This document shows, one piece after another, positions 47,460 through 59,047 of a stretch of DNA of 64,000 nt. A model generated the notes under the pieces. It was not told where the DNA came from and ran no database searches. It worked only from the letters and a program-made list of their open reading frames with translations. Both the position numbers and the translations under genes were made by a program. Within the stretch, counting starts at the first letter, position 1, and each line of letters opens with the position of its first letter. The DNA comes from Maea johnstoni (taxonomy: Eukaryota; Annelida; Polychaeta; Spionida; Magelonidae): positions 47,120,977 to 47,184,976 of the forward strand of contig OZ012685.1 in NCBI GenBank assembly GCA_963942565.1, read 5' to 3'.

Positions 47460-47860
47460 TTATGGTCTTTCTCCTTTCATCCCGCCTACCCTTTTACACC
47501 CGTTTATCCTACCGCTTCACACACCAACATGCTCGTTCGCCACATCCCTTATATCGCATCACACCCTTTCCTACCATCAAACCACAACCAGAGATATCAA
47601 TATCATAGGTAATGTACATCGCTGCCGAAAGTTACCCTTGATTCATACCCCCTATGCATTTTCTCTCCACACCCGTTCATACCCTTTTTCATAACACAAC
47701 CTACCCTTACTTCATAACGTTTAATACCCGATCTTCATACCCCATTACTACCTTTTCAACCCATTCCTCACGTCCTTTCATACCACTTCCTACCCTTTAT
47801 TCGCACTCTTCTTGTCCCTTGATTACATAATTCATCTATTGCTAACTACCAAAAATGAAT
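47460..47860. repeat. G-depleted, pyrimidine-rich tract
   Basis: About 400 bp with very few G on the plus strand, built from irregular TACCC, TTTCATACC and CACCC words. It may be a decayed short-period repeat. Confidence 0.55.
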
Positions 47861-47861
47861 C

Positions 47862-47894
47862 AACTTACACTTACACTTACACTTACACTTACAC
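47862..47894. repeat. (ACTTAC)n hexanucleotide repeat
   Basis: About five and a half units of a 6-bp period. Not a canonical telomere repeat. Confidence 0.93.
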
Positions 47895-48398
47895 AAATAA
47901 TTCAACTTGCATTCTTCCAAATCTGCCCGAATGATATCGACGAATGTAGGCTGAATTGTTTTTCCAATGTTGGATTGTTTTGAAGTCCATGTTAACTGTC
48001 CACCCCCAGACACAATCACCATAGTACAACGCTACCTGGTTACGCAAGGATCAAACGATACGAACGTATATTAAAATATGCTGGACACAGCAGTGGAGTG
48101 CAATCATGTAGCCTAGAAACATGTCCATCAGGAACCAGGAGTGTAGTAACTATTGAGGACTAGCGACACCTATTGGGCGGCTGACTCTCTACAGTGGCAG
48201 TGGGCATACCAGCAATAGTACTCGCTATCTTTGTGAAATCAGTGCATATTTAAGACGCCCTGTGGTGGAGATCGTGATACTGGAACAGCAGTTTTGTTAT
48301 ATATGTACTGTGCTATATCTTAGGAGGTTACTGTATTATTTTTCCTGTTACCTTACTGTACAATAAAGTTCTTTTGTTATAACTAATTTGATATCTTT
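47895..48398. other. unassigned sequence up to the gap
   Basis: A polyadenylation-type motif occurs in TACTGTACAATAAAGTTC (48,354-48,371), as at mRNA 3' ends, but no coding region is seen upstream. This sequence has no match to the DNA left of copy A. Confidence 0.3.
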
Positions 48399-48598
48399 NN
48401 NNNNNNNNNNNNNNNNNNNNNNNNNNNNNNNNNNNNNNNNNNNNNNNNNNNNNNNNNNNNNNNNNNNNNNNNNNNNNNNNNNNNNNNNNNNNNNNNNNNN
48501 NNNNNNNNNNNNNNNNNNNNNNNNNNNNNNNNNNNNNNNNNNNNNNNNNNNNNNNNNNNNNNNNNNNNNNNNNNNNNNNNNNNNNNNNNNNNNNNNNN
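48399..48598. other. 200-N scaffold gap
   Basis: Exactly 200 undetermined bases. Copy B starts at the first determined base to its right. Confidence 1.
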
Positions 48599-49012
48599 TG
48601 CTAAACAGGTTATACAAACTAATCTGTAGGCCCTATCATTGGTCCCACATAATGATAGGTACATTTATATAGAATTAAAGTCAGACCATATGGCAAATGC
48701 TAAATAGGCTACACCATATAATTTGTAAGCCCTATCATTGGTCCTATATAATGATGGGTATATGTAGGTACATTTAGGTAGAATTAGAGTCAGACCATAT
48801 GGCACTTGCTAAATAGGCTACACCATATATTATATAAGCCCTATCTTTGGTCCTTTAAAATGATGGGTATAATTTGTAGGTACATGTATAAAGAATTAGT
48901 CAGACCATATGGCACATGCTAAAAAGACAACACCATCTAATATGTAAGCCCTATCATTAGGCCTACAAAATGATGGGTATACGTAGGTACATGTGTATAG
49001 AATAGGCCAGGG
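48599..49012. repeat. minisatellite, about 110-bp unit, copy B, cut by the gap
   Basis: About 3.7 units with GTCAGACCATATGGCA, TGCTAAATAGGCTACACC, AAGCCCTATCATTGG and GATGGGTATA. The units are more complete than in copy A. Confidence 0.92.
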
Positions 49013-49290
49013 TCTTAAATTGGCAATTTTTAAATTTTGGGCGTCCTATTTTTCAAGGGAGATCAGAACATACTCTAATTGCAACCATACACATGTACTC
49101 ACAAATTGAAATAAAGCAAGATACCCTTGTACGATGTCAGAGAAGTATATTAATGTGGAGAAACTTAAATCATATCTTTGAAACTGATATCATAAGAAAT
49201 GACTCACAGAAATATTCAGCTGACCTGAGGGGTGTTTTTGAGGATTTGGGCATCCAAATGAATCCCAGATACCCTTATCAAAGGCTTATG
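49013..49290. other. about 280-bp segment present only in copy B, with an open frame
   Basis: Copy A jumps from AATAGGCCA to TTATCAAAGGCTTA. The segment holds most of a 72-codon plus-strand frame (49,093-49,311) ending ...DLGIQMNPRYPYQRLMSLT, with balanced, protein-like composition but no family I recognise. It could be a decayed exon or a transposon fragment. Confidence 0.4.
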
Positions 49291-49442
49291 TCTTTGACCA
49301 AAGGCAGATAACTAGTACTACTGATCTACCTTTGCTTTGACCTTATGGTACACGTCAAGCAGGCTACACCCATCATTCTGCAATCTCTATTACAGGCCCA
49401 GCGACTGATGATGATGGGGAGGGTGCAGGCGAGGGGGAGGGC

Positions 49443-49463
49443 GGGGGGGGGGGGGGGGGGGGG
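49443..49463. repeat. poly-G tract, copy B
   Basis: About 21 consecutive G where copy A has GGGCGGAGGG. A homopolymer expansion, or an assembly uncertainty. Confidence 0.85.
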
Positions 49464-50083
49464 TGATGGAGGGTGTTTATCATGGGATAGGGTACAAGTG
49501 ACTCACAGACAATGGTCCTGACAGGCCACTGAGTCCTATCAGCTGATCCATGATAAGGGTTTTATAAAGCTATTAAATGGTGGCATTGTATCAATAAACC
49601 CCCGTCCAGAGCCTGCAGTTGGTTTTACTGAACATACATTATCAAATTGAAATTATATTGGCTACAATTAAAAGAAATAAAAGTAGCCATTTATCAAAAG
49701 GTAACGTAGATTTGCATGTAGCTATTTATTTCCAAATTTGATCGCATCTGCATACTTATACGCTCATAAACAGAATGCAATTTATAGACGATGCGTCATT
49801 AGGATCTAAAAGCGTTGTTAACACATTGCGAGTTGGCCTGCTTTGCTGTTCGGCCCCCTTTGCATACATGCTTGAGTCTCAATACTTCCCACCACATCAT
49901 GTTAGAACTGTTGAACTAGGTATATTTGGTTCTACTCCTAAATATCATTTCTACCTCAGATCAACTTGTTCTCAAAAAAACACAAAAAACACCAAAAAAC
50001 TTGTTCTCAAAATGCTTATATGCCTATCCGGTGTTTTAAAGTAATCTCTACTGGAACCCTGCTGTTGAGATCCATTCCCATGG

Positions 50084-50360
50084 CTGAGTGGTCTAGTGCA
50101 TGGTGAGGGATCCGCAGTGGCCCAACTTGGTTACGATGCCTGGCTCCAAATGTTTATGGTGCTTCTGCAACTGAAAGACCCCTTGGAACTCTTCGTGGAG
50201 ATAAGGTAATTTCTTCCCGGTTCCGGGTTTCTATCTCGTCCCGATATGGCCTAAGCTGCTGAAAGGAAAACGACATAGAACCCATTCCTTCCTTCCTTCT
50301 CTGGTATCTCTTCTACCAGTCATGCCCCATTGGTTAGAACTTCGACTGCCCATCATGTCC
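50084..50360 (+). mobile_element. SINE-F and truncated tRNA-like head, copy B
   Basis: Allele of 25,812-26,110. It keeps CGACATAGAACCCATTCC, which copy A lost, but lacks the B-box segment of the following SINE head. Confidence 0.68.
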
Positions 50361-50523
50361 AAGGATCATTAAATAAAATGAAAACTTTAAATGTTTTTCA
50401 GAGCCGTTGAATACTGTGTCCCCTCCTGAAGGTCAGTGGGTACGGCAGGCACCCGCGGCTCTTTCGTGAAAAGGTCAGGTCACTCAAACCAATTGGGTTA
50501 TTGCAATAATGTATGTATAGAAG

Positions 50524-50705
50524 CTAAAGGTAGCTTGACCTACATTGGTTATTAGGTCACCAGCTGACCTATATTATCACGTCCTTTGAAGTTTACCTCA
50601 CCTACAATGGTTATTAGGTCACCAGCTGACCTAAATTACCACATCTTTGAGAACTCTGTAGGTCAACTGGTGACCTAAATACTATCGTAGGTCAAGCTAC
50701 CTTCA
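50524..50705. mobile_element. fold-back MITE (CTAAAGGTAG ends), copy B
   Basis: Allele of 26,278-26,460, with only a few substitutions. Confidence 0.8.
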
Positions 50706-51014
50706 GGCCATATACATATTTGCAATATCCCAATTCCATACAGCCTGGAGGAAAGCTGTTGGTAATCCAAAATGGTAGTGCTCTGATTCGCGGTCAAAGT
50801 AGTAGCCCCTCTATTATGTACACCCCTCTATTGTGGACACTAAGACTGGTCTCATAAGTGTCACCATTAGAGGGGTTCCACCCTATATCTCACTAATAGT
50901 TGGCAGATAGACTCTTGTCCACAACGTGAAGTCGATTAATTAATGAATAATTAAGCTCGCATTGATATCTTTTTCAGGTATCGATGTTCTTATTCGTCAG
51001 ACCGTCAGGGTACC

Positions 51015-51240
51015 AGGAACTTCCCTGATGGCCGTGTGGTCTAAGGCGTTGCCATTTACTCCTAGCTGTCTCTCACCACTGTCCGAATTCGAATCCCGCC
51101 GGGGGTAGGTGAGAAAGCTGCCAGTGACTTGGGGTTATGCGGTGGTTTTCCGCCGGGTACTCCACCAGTTACAATTGGCTCTTCACGACTTAGCCGCAAT
51201 GTGGCATAAATATGACGAAAAGCGAAATTCCAAATCCAAC
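51015..51240 (+). mobile_element. tRNA-derived SINE with intact 3' tail, copy B
   Basis: Allele of 26,768-26,968 with the tail AAATATGACGAAAAGCG followed by AAATTCCAAATCC retained. This shows the family 3' end, an ATTCCAAATCC-type tail rather than poly-A. Confidence 0.92.
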
Positions 51241-51603
51241 CCTTTCAGGTTTAGATGTTCATACTCGTCAGGTTAGGATGGAGACTGGTGTGTTACATAG
51301 GCGTGTATCGATTTCTTCTCCATCAGTCATGTCTTCAACAATGGCAGGAGGTGACCTCACGTCCCCAGCCCGCCCTGGTCGCCAGAGACGAGATGTCGAC
51401 GAGGAGGATTAGAGAAATTAATGGGCGAGGCACAGAGAGGGGTGTGCGCCTGCTTCACAGTAGCACACAGACCTGTGACTGAAAAACTGTGTGCACTGAA
51501 AATAAACAACGTCGCTCCCTTGAACGGTTCGTTAATAGGAAATGAGTGATGACGTGGTTAGTGAAAACCAGTAGCAGCAGTCTATCGTCAGCAGAATCAG
51601 CAG

Positions 51604-51636
51604 CAGCGGTAGCAGTAGTAGTAGTAGTAGTAGCAA

Positions 51637-51669
<33 letters not shown>

Positions 51670-51775
51670 TAGTAGTAGTAATGGCAGCAGCAGCAATAGT
51701 AGTAGTAGTAGTGGTGGTGGTAGTAGCAGCAGCAGCAGAAGTAGTAGCAACAGCGGCAGTATTAGCATCAGCAAT
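51604..51775. repeat. (AGT)/(AGC) trinucleotide microsatellite, copy B
   Basis: Allele of 27,310-27,490 with a different unit order and length. Confidence 0.96.
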
Positions 51776-52073
51776 AATACAGTGAGAACTCTAATTGTGA
51801 ACATCCTTTTGTGCGAATACAATATTCTTGGTCCCATTTGCACCTTCTACATCGAGAAAACACCTCTGACACCTGAGCAACATCTAATATGAGTGCTTTT
51901 GCGCGGTCCCAATGAGTTTACATCTCCATGGATTCACTTTACAATGTAATTTTGAATCCGTAGGTGTGGGTTATATTGGTTTGATGGAAGCAGAATGCAA
52001 AAACAAAGCTTTGCTGGTAAAGTATAACATGATGTCTTGAATTCATCAGTGATTTTTGGAAGGGGTGTCTGAG

Positions 52074-52225
52074 TTGACCCTTCCAATGCTGAGGATTCTT
52101 TTGTCCAAAGCACAAGGACGCAACGATTTTTGAAAACCTAAACCTTGTGCTAGAGTTTCAGTTATTTCTCAGGTTTTTTGCATCATTTTGTATGCCAAAT
52201 AAGCCACCACCATCATAAGGGTTAA
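52074..52225 (-). mobile_element. piggyBac-like TTAACCCTT MITE, copy B
   Basis: Allele of 27,802-27,978 with an added internal deletion. Ends TTGACCCTTCCAATGCTGAGG and AAGGGTTAA. Confidence 0.87.
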
Positions 52226-52413
52226 GAGAAACAAAAGGGTGAGTCACAGATGACTAGTGGTTATTCAACTGTTTCCGTGCGTCCTGTTCATATCCACTTA
52301 TGGTCGGAAGGTTTTTTTCCCCTCTCGTATGAAATGTGACCCGGCGCGCCGCATATTCTCTATGTGAGCAATAAGGGCGAAGACTGGTGATGTCGGCAGT
52401 ACGTTCTGGTGCC

Positions 52414-52625
52414 TTAACCCTTATGCGGCTGATGGCTAATTTGGCCAATAAAAAATTATGCAAAATCCTGAAAAATGGCTGTAACCCTGGCACATGGGTA
52501 CTCATCTGAGAGTACTCAGCAAGAGCTATCTAATGAATACCAACATGACAGGGATTAGATGGTTTTCAAAACACTTTCCGTTCTTGTGCTCTGGACGAAA
52601 GTAGCCTCAGCATTGGAAGGGTTAA
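52414..52625 (+). mobile_element. piggyBac-like TTAACCCTT MITE, copy B
   Basis: TTAA at 52414-52417 and 52622-52625. Nearly identical to 28,166-28,377. Confidence 0.93.
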
Positions 52626-52934
52626 AGCTGGAACTGTTTCAGGCCGTGTTGGGCCCACACTGTGCCTCTGTCAGGATGACTGAGGGGGAGAGTAAAGTAT
52701 CTGGTTAGCGAGACGATAAACGTTATGGAACACAGATGTTCCTGTGGAAAACCCTAGCGAGAAAGTGAAATATCGTCCCCACACTCAGACACTTGTTCAT
52801 CAGGGCGGCCGCTCTGTAGCAAGTGGTGTGCCGTAGGTCGTGGGAGAGGGTGAACTTCTCTGATGAGGAAAGGTATCCCTCTCTGAAGCTGATGGCAGGG
52901 AATTATTTGTATCCTATTTACTGAACACACTTAC

Positions 52935-53048
<114 letters not shown>

Positions 53049-53464
53049 CTTGATATTCAAAGAGGTTATGTGTTATGATCGAGTTTAGGTTTCTACGAGT
53101 TTGAGACAAAAAGCTCCACTGAACAGGTAGATTCCAAACCTTGGTAAATCATGTTAGAAATGAATGGTTAGGAAAATGCTGAACGTCTTGATTTTAATTT
53201 AACTGACATGTATGTGTTTGTTTTCTGGTGTAACTATCTGCGCAATACATGAAGAAACAACGGACGTTCTGACGATGCACTTAGTGAACATCTCAGGAGT
53301 AATGTTGAGGTATTTCTACTGGAGGAAGAAGCGTTTCGTCTCGTATCGCTGGTTCCTGAGCCCAGACTACTATTTCAACACATATCTCTCCAGCGGCCCG
53401 CTGGCTAGCTGAGATCAGTGTCTGGGCCACGTAGCAGCAGCGTGGAAAGGCTCTGCTGATATGG

Positions 53465-53711
53465 TAGACTTGCTACAAGTCTGTGATTTCTGGCTTTTTC
53501 ACTGATCTGACTTGAGTTGAATTCACTCCAGTATTAGTTCTGAATAAATCCTCAAGGGGGACACACTTGAGCTCTAGTCTGAATCATAACCGCAACTCAT
53601 CGCAACTCATGAAAACAGTGCTTCCATCTATAGTTTGAGAGAGACATCAAACCTACTTAGTATGTATAGTGGTGGGGGCATTATACCTAACACAGCCTGA
53701 GAACCAGGCTA
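53465..53711 (+). mobile_element. type I hairpin-end MITE present only in copy B, perfect 9-bp TSD
   Basis: TAGACTTGCTACAAGTCTG and CAGCCTGAGAACCAGGCTA enclose 247 bp. CTGATATGG is duplicated exactly (53456-53464, 53712-53720) and occurs once at the empty site in copy A (29,498-29,506). This copy defines the family boundaries. Confidence 0.97.
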
Positions 53712-54166
53712 CTGATATGGCGGCAAGAATCATCTCTTTTGCAGGAATGCCATCAAGATTTCGAGAGTGGGATATAGCAGCAGCGGCAATGTATATATAG
53801 TTCCATGTCCACAGGTAACCTGCCTCCCAGGCCGGAGTCAGGAAATACTACCACTAAGAGCAGAGATACGTAAAGATGATTTTTTGAGCACTTCAGTTCG
53901 GATAAATCCTTGTCTATGCGGTGCATATTGATGTCACTGGTAGCCCACGTCTGAGTCTGGGCCCACGACTGAGACAAGGCTGAGTATGAAAATACCATCA
54001 CTGAGAGCAGAGATATTTAAAGATGATTTTGAGCCCTTCAGTTCAGATAAATCCTCGCCCGTGTGATTCATATTGATGCCGAATCGTGTACGTCATCTGG
54101 CGCCCTGAGATTATACCAAATACAACTGCCTACACAGGACAACTGCTTACGTGGAAATGCTCAACA

Positions 54167-54542
54167 TAGGACTGTCATTGATATGACAAGTATCGATCGA
54201 TCGAAATAATTTTTCCAATTAATCGAAAAAAATATTATGTCAATTGTTATGTCAATTAATTGAAACACATTTTTTCAGGCTTTCACACCATCTTTTACCA
54301 TTTTTAGCCAATGCTAATAAGAATTTTGAAGAGAAACTTAAGTATTCAATCAAAAAGTGTTAAGAAAACATTCATTGTCTTTGCATTGTGCGAATCTTAG
54401 GATCATAGCCACAAACATAGTGAGGAACATGTGAAAATATTCTATTAGTGCAGTTCTTCAAAATCGAATCGAAATAATCGGAATCGAAATATAAAATGTT
54501 AATGATCGAATCGAAAGAAAATGGATGTCAATGACAGTCCTA
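54167..54542. mobile_element. hAT-like MITE present only in copy B, 8-bp TSD
   Basis: TAGGACTGTCATTGA faces TCAATGACAGTCCTA, 376 bp. GCTCAACA is duplicated exactly at 54159-54166 and 54543-54550. The interior is AT-rich with repeated ATCGAAT/ATCGAAA words. An 8-bp TSD with TAG ends fits hAT. Copy A lacks it near 29,950. Confidence 0.93.
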
Positions 54543-54834
54543 GCTCAACAGGACTGCCATCTACCCTAAGAGATACTATCGTCTTAGTTTATTTATGAAA
54601 ACTGGTGTACCCAAGATGCGGCCACGATTGTATTGTAGTGTATGTTTATTGACTGGATATTGACTTACATTGAATATATTGCCTTTGATACCCCCATTCC
54701 TCTTCCGTGCACAGGCATTTGCTCCAGAAGTTGCCTCGAGTGTAGTCCTCATAGACTGGTGTCGTACATGTAGTATGATGTTGATAAGTTGATGATGAAG
54801 AAGTGAAGACAGTGGCCAGTACGCCTACCCTCCG

Positions 54835-55235
54835 CATGTATCTCACTGCTGACACTAACCCCTGTTAGAGGGTACTGTTTGTCTGCACATACCTGGCAAT
54901 GAGCTAGGATGATTGCTTCAAGGAGATGTTCCCTCTTCTCAATATCATACCTGCGCCTACCCTCCAAGGCGCAGGTATTTCCTAGCTGACACAAACCCCT
55001 GTTAGAGGGTACTGTTTGTCTGCACATACCTGGCAATGAGCTAGGATGATTGCTTCAAGGAGATGTTCCCTCTTCTCAATATCATACCTGCGCCTACCCT
55101 CCAAGGCGCAGGTATTTCCTAGCTGACACAAACCCCTGTTAAAGGGTACTGTTAGCATGCACATACCTGGTGAGGAGGTAGGATGATTGCTTCAATGAGA
55201 TATTCCCTTTCAGCTGCCCTCCCCTCTGCGCGGAG
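54835..55235. repeat. 137-bp tandem repeat, three units, copy B
   Basis: CCTGTTA(G/A)AG landmarks lie at 54861, 54998 and 55135, an exact 137-bp period. The first two units are almost identical. On the minus strand each unit carries CAG|GTATGTG and TAACAG|GGG, splice-donor and acceptor-like words about 31 bp apart. Confidence 0.93.
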
Positions 55236-55883
55236 AGCAGCAAGGATAGTTAGTAGAATGAGGAGAACCTTCAGCTCTCAGCTGCTCGGGGTCAACTTGA
55301 GCAGGTGCGAAGAATTTGCGTTATTTTCAGAGATTCCTTCAGAATCAGAGCCACGAAAAATGAAAATAACATACCTTAACAGGAAAATAAAGCAAACCTA
55401 TGTTAAACCTTCAAAGAAATTTCTCAAATAATCAGTATGAATTAGAATCACTATTTTATTCATCCAATTAGTGCTCAAAGCTGTCAACGGCAGCCTGGCA
55501 ATTTAGGTGAAATCTTTCAAAAGAAAACTATTCAATGGGTGAAGGGTCAGGATTAATCTCTTGAGGGCGTGGTGTTTATACCGCAAAATAATTTGACCCA
55601 AAAATATCACTCCGGGATGTGCCCCCATCATTTTATATTTGATTTATTGACCTTTCAAGGTTAGGTTTCGAGTCACCCACGACTGACGACACAAGTACAG
55701 ATGATGACTAGGATTCTAGATTAAGCATTTTTTCAAGTACCGGAAGGTCGTTGATGAATAAATAGAGTAAGGGAACGGCCAAAGTGGGTTGCAATGGTAT
55801 TCACATCAACTTCATACTACTTGCTCAGCCCACGTGGAACCCACATTTCCATGTTCAAGGTGCGGTTCCTATCGCCTGGCAAA

Positions 55884-56090
55884 GGAATTTCGATTTTCGT
55901 CACTTTTTCTAGTCGTGACTAGCCAGTTGTAACTGGTGGAGGAAACCGGAGTACCCAGCGAAAAACACCGCCTCATCCCAGGTTATTGGTAAATTTCGCA
56001 CATGCCCCGGTTCTGATTCGAACCCAGGCAGTGGTGAGAGACAGCTAGCAGTCAGTGGCAACGCCTTAAACACACGGCCATCAGGGCAGG
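55884..56090 (-). mobile_element. tRNA-derived SINE, copy B
   Basis: Allele of 31,388-31,585: GAAACCGGAGTACCCAGCG, CACCGCCTCATCCCAGG, GATTCGAACCCAGGCAGTGG. Confidence 0.9.
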
Positions 56091-56376
56091 CCCCGGCTCT
56101 TGTAGAAGAGCAGTCAATGAGAACGTAAACCTGGGATAAAGAAATCATGCGGTGTCTGGTTACATCCCGCCCCTCCCAAGGTCACTAGGTGTTCGTGCAG
56201 GCACCTATTATATAACATCTGCAATGCAGTACAGGTGGTGTGATGTACTGTACCTGAGTCGGGTAAATATGTAAATTAGCATCATCAGAGGCAGCAGCAG
56301 AAAGTGGCATGATCAGTTATGGCAGTGGAGAGTACACATATACCACTAGTAGACTTCATGCTGAATGTAAAAATGC

Positions 56377-56729
<353 letters not shown>

Positions 56730-56738
56730 ATGTAGGAG

Positions 56739-57196
56739 TTAAAGGTTAAATGCATTTGCAAAAGCCCCCGTATGGCTGTCTCAGGTCTGTTACTTACTCA
56801 CTTCTGTAAGCAATAATTGAGGAGTGCTGAAGAGAACAGCTTTGTGGAGGTCTTATTTAAAACTAGCCTAGCTTACTAGAGCTGGCTTATTCTTTACCAA
56901 CTAGTCATTATTTTGTGACTAGTCAAGTCATTATAGTACTTTTCAGATTTGCCAGATGGCAGCACTGCTGAATTCTCTCATGGCTGTTAAATACCAATAA
57001 CCGACACCTGGTGTGGAGATTAAGAACTAAATTGGACTCAGCAAGCACAGTGAATAAAGACAGCAAGCATTATAAGAGAGCAGGCAATATTCAGAAATAC
57101 AAATGTATTCAGCCTGGTATCGAGGCTAATTTAAAACATGACATGTATAAGCTCATTTTGAATCTAAACCATTTTGATGGTGCATTTGCCCTTTAA
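56739..57196. mobile_element. TTAA-target MITE with nested type IV element, copy B
   Basis: TTAA at both ends, right terminus TGCATTTGCCCTT. Allele of 32,054-32,237, enlarged by the insertion at 56,864-57,128. Confidence 0.82.
56864..57128 (+). mobile_element. type IV hairpin-end MITE present only in copy B, perfect 9-bp TSD
   Basis: TAGCCTAGCTTACTAGAGC at the left and CAGCCTGGTATCGAGGCTA at the right, 265 bp. ATTTAAAAC is duplicated exactly (56855-56863, 57129-57137). Copy A shows the uninterrupted site near 32,168 (ATTTGAAAT). Confidence 0.96.
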
Positions 57197-57642
57197 GTAA
57201 CCGACAGCGAGGCGTCAGATCGCTTCTGGTCGCCCACTATCCTGTTGGTAAGTAGCCCGTCCCAGCAACAGTCGCACTTAGGAGCACCATAAATAATGGT
57301 GATCTCAGCCACTTATGCCACATTATCACGCACTTGCGGCGCATTGTTTACCTCAGTGAAGAGGCCTGCCCTGGCTGTGTGTTGACAGTGCGGCGGTGCG
57401 GGGGAGACCAGAGCATGTCATAACAATGCGGCCAGATGGCCTTCTAGACTGACTCCCCCACACGGGCACTGGGGCAGATGCTAACACCTCACTAACCCTT
57501 TCATCCTCACATACAGAAATGGCTTCTTGGGTAAGATAAGAACCCAAACAATCCTTCGTCATATCAGGGGATTACGATGCCTGTTTCCCATGTGTGAGTC
57601 CGAAGGTTTAAGTGTCCGCTGAATTCCCATGATTGTTGACCT

Positions 57643-58368
57643 GGGCCCGGTAATACAAAGCTCACTTAACTTATACATCTTACGTGAGCTCTGCGAGAAA
57701 AGATACACTTCACTTACTGGGTAAAACAAAACACACTTATGATACCCTCATGTACTCCAACACTTACGTCCATCTTATCTCGAGGAACAAAAGAGGCTAC
57801 TTCCAGGAGTAGCTCATTATCAGCATTCACTGCCTCACCTCCTGTGGCTAACAGCACTTGTCCACAGATGGACAGCATGCTTGAGCCACGGTATGCAGGC
57901 ATTTCTGGAAGTAAGCTAACTCTTAGAAGACCAACACTTAATCCAAGGCTAACTAAAGCCCTTCCATTTAACTGACTACAAAAATTTGTACAAGTATGTT
58001 ACACACTTGTGCTGTTTTACATTTAGATAAGCACAGACTAAAAAGTATGATTTAGACACTTGAAAAATATTTCAAAATCTATATTGTTTTGAGTAAAGTT
58101 AAAATTAACTTTATTATTATCACTTAATCATCCAGAATACTTTTTATTCACTAATCTTTGTGAAGTTAACTGAAAAAGTCACTATTTATTGGTTTCTAGA
58201 CAACTTGCAGGAGTTAAGTGAGGGTTAGGGGAGCCCCCTACCACCCTTAGCTTTTTGCGAGAATCTTACGGGCAGCAGGCTCTAAGTGTGCTTTGTATTA
58301 CTGGCTGTATGTGCTAAGTGAGGCGTAAGATAATATTTAAGATAAGAGTGCTTTGTATTACTGGGCCC
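57643..58368. mobile_element. GGGCCC-ended DNA element, 726 bp, copy B only
   Basis: Termini GGGCCCGGTAATACAAAGC and its inverse GCTTTGTATTACTGGGCCC. Subterminal words (TTACTGGGTAAAAC, TGCTTTGTATTACTGG) repeat inside. A 62-codon minus frame (57,714-57,902) and a 78-codon plus frame overlap here, neither recognised. The TSD is unclear; Harbinger- or ISL2EU-type are possible. Confidence 0.8.
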
Positions 58369-58374
58369 TGGTCG

Positions 58375-58680
58375 CTATATAAATGTGCGGCGTCTATGGT
58401 CCTTCTGCAAATGAAAGACCCCTTCCAACTATTCGTGAAGGGAAGGGAATTTCTTACCAAAAGTGTGGTGGGGGGAGGAACGGAAGGTAATTAAAAATTC
58501 GGCACCCCCCCCCCCCTCCCCTCCTGCCAGAAATTATATGGAACCTAATGGGAAAAATTAATTCAGAATTCGGCCCCTCCCCCCCTTCAAAAAACCTTCC
58601 GTTCCTCCTCCCCCCCACACTTTTAAATGGAACAGCCCTAAGCTGTTAAAAGTAAAAACCCATCCCTTCCTTGCCTTCCT
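58375..58680 (+). mobile_element. SINE-F split by a Harbinger-like MITE, copy B only
   Basis: TGTGCGGCGTCTATGG, GAAAGACCCCTTCCAACTATTCG and GGAATTTCTTACC precede, and CTAAGCTGTTAAAAG with CCCTTCCTTGCC follow, a truncated GGGC-ended MITE (about 58,456-58,638, right end AAATGGAACAGCCC). SINE-F was therefore the older element. Confidence 0.72.
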
Positions 58681-58898
58681 CATCACTTAAAGACTCCAAG
58701 AACAAGAGACTCACTCATTGTCTCTTATATGAACTTTTTCACTCGAGTGGATGTTTGGGCGGTCCCTGTGTGAGGGTAGGATGTTTACCATCCTTATTCT
58801 CCTCACGCTCGTATCTACATTCCCAGATCTTCCAGGGCTCATCAGTATTCATTAGAGGTCACCTGTACCCAATTTCCTATCAGACAAAGCTCGTCAGC

Positions 58899-58918
58899 CC
58901 CCCCCCCCCCCCCCCCCA
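58899..58918. repeat. poly-C tract, copy B
   Basis: About 19 C where copy A has CCCCCAACC (33,148-33,156). Confidence 0.9.
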
Positions 58919-59047
58919 AACCTCCCCACCACGTACCGCGACGACTGCTGCATGTCGAGAGATGTCAAGAAAGGAAAAGAAATGAGGCCTCAAACTCTAC
59001 CCATAACTCTTCCTCAAATATCTTAAAAGTTAGTGTTGTATTGGTAA

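Noticed and set aside
47862-47894. Interstitial telomere repeat
   Set aside because: The hexamer is ACTTAC, not TTAGGG or a known variant, and the run is only about 33 bp.
55183-55431. 82-codon plus-strand frame in copy B
   Set aside because: The equivalent frame in copy A stops after about 20 codons, and the region lies over the 137-bp array edge.
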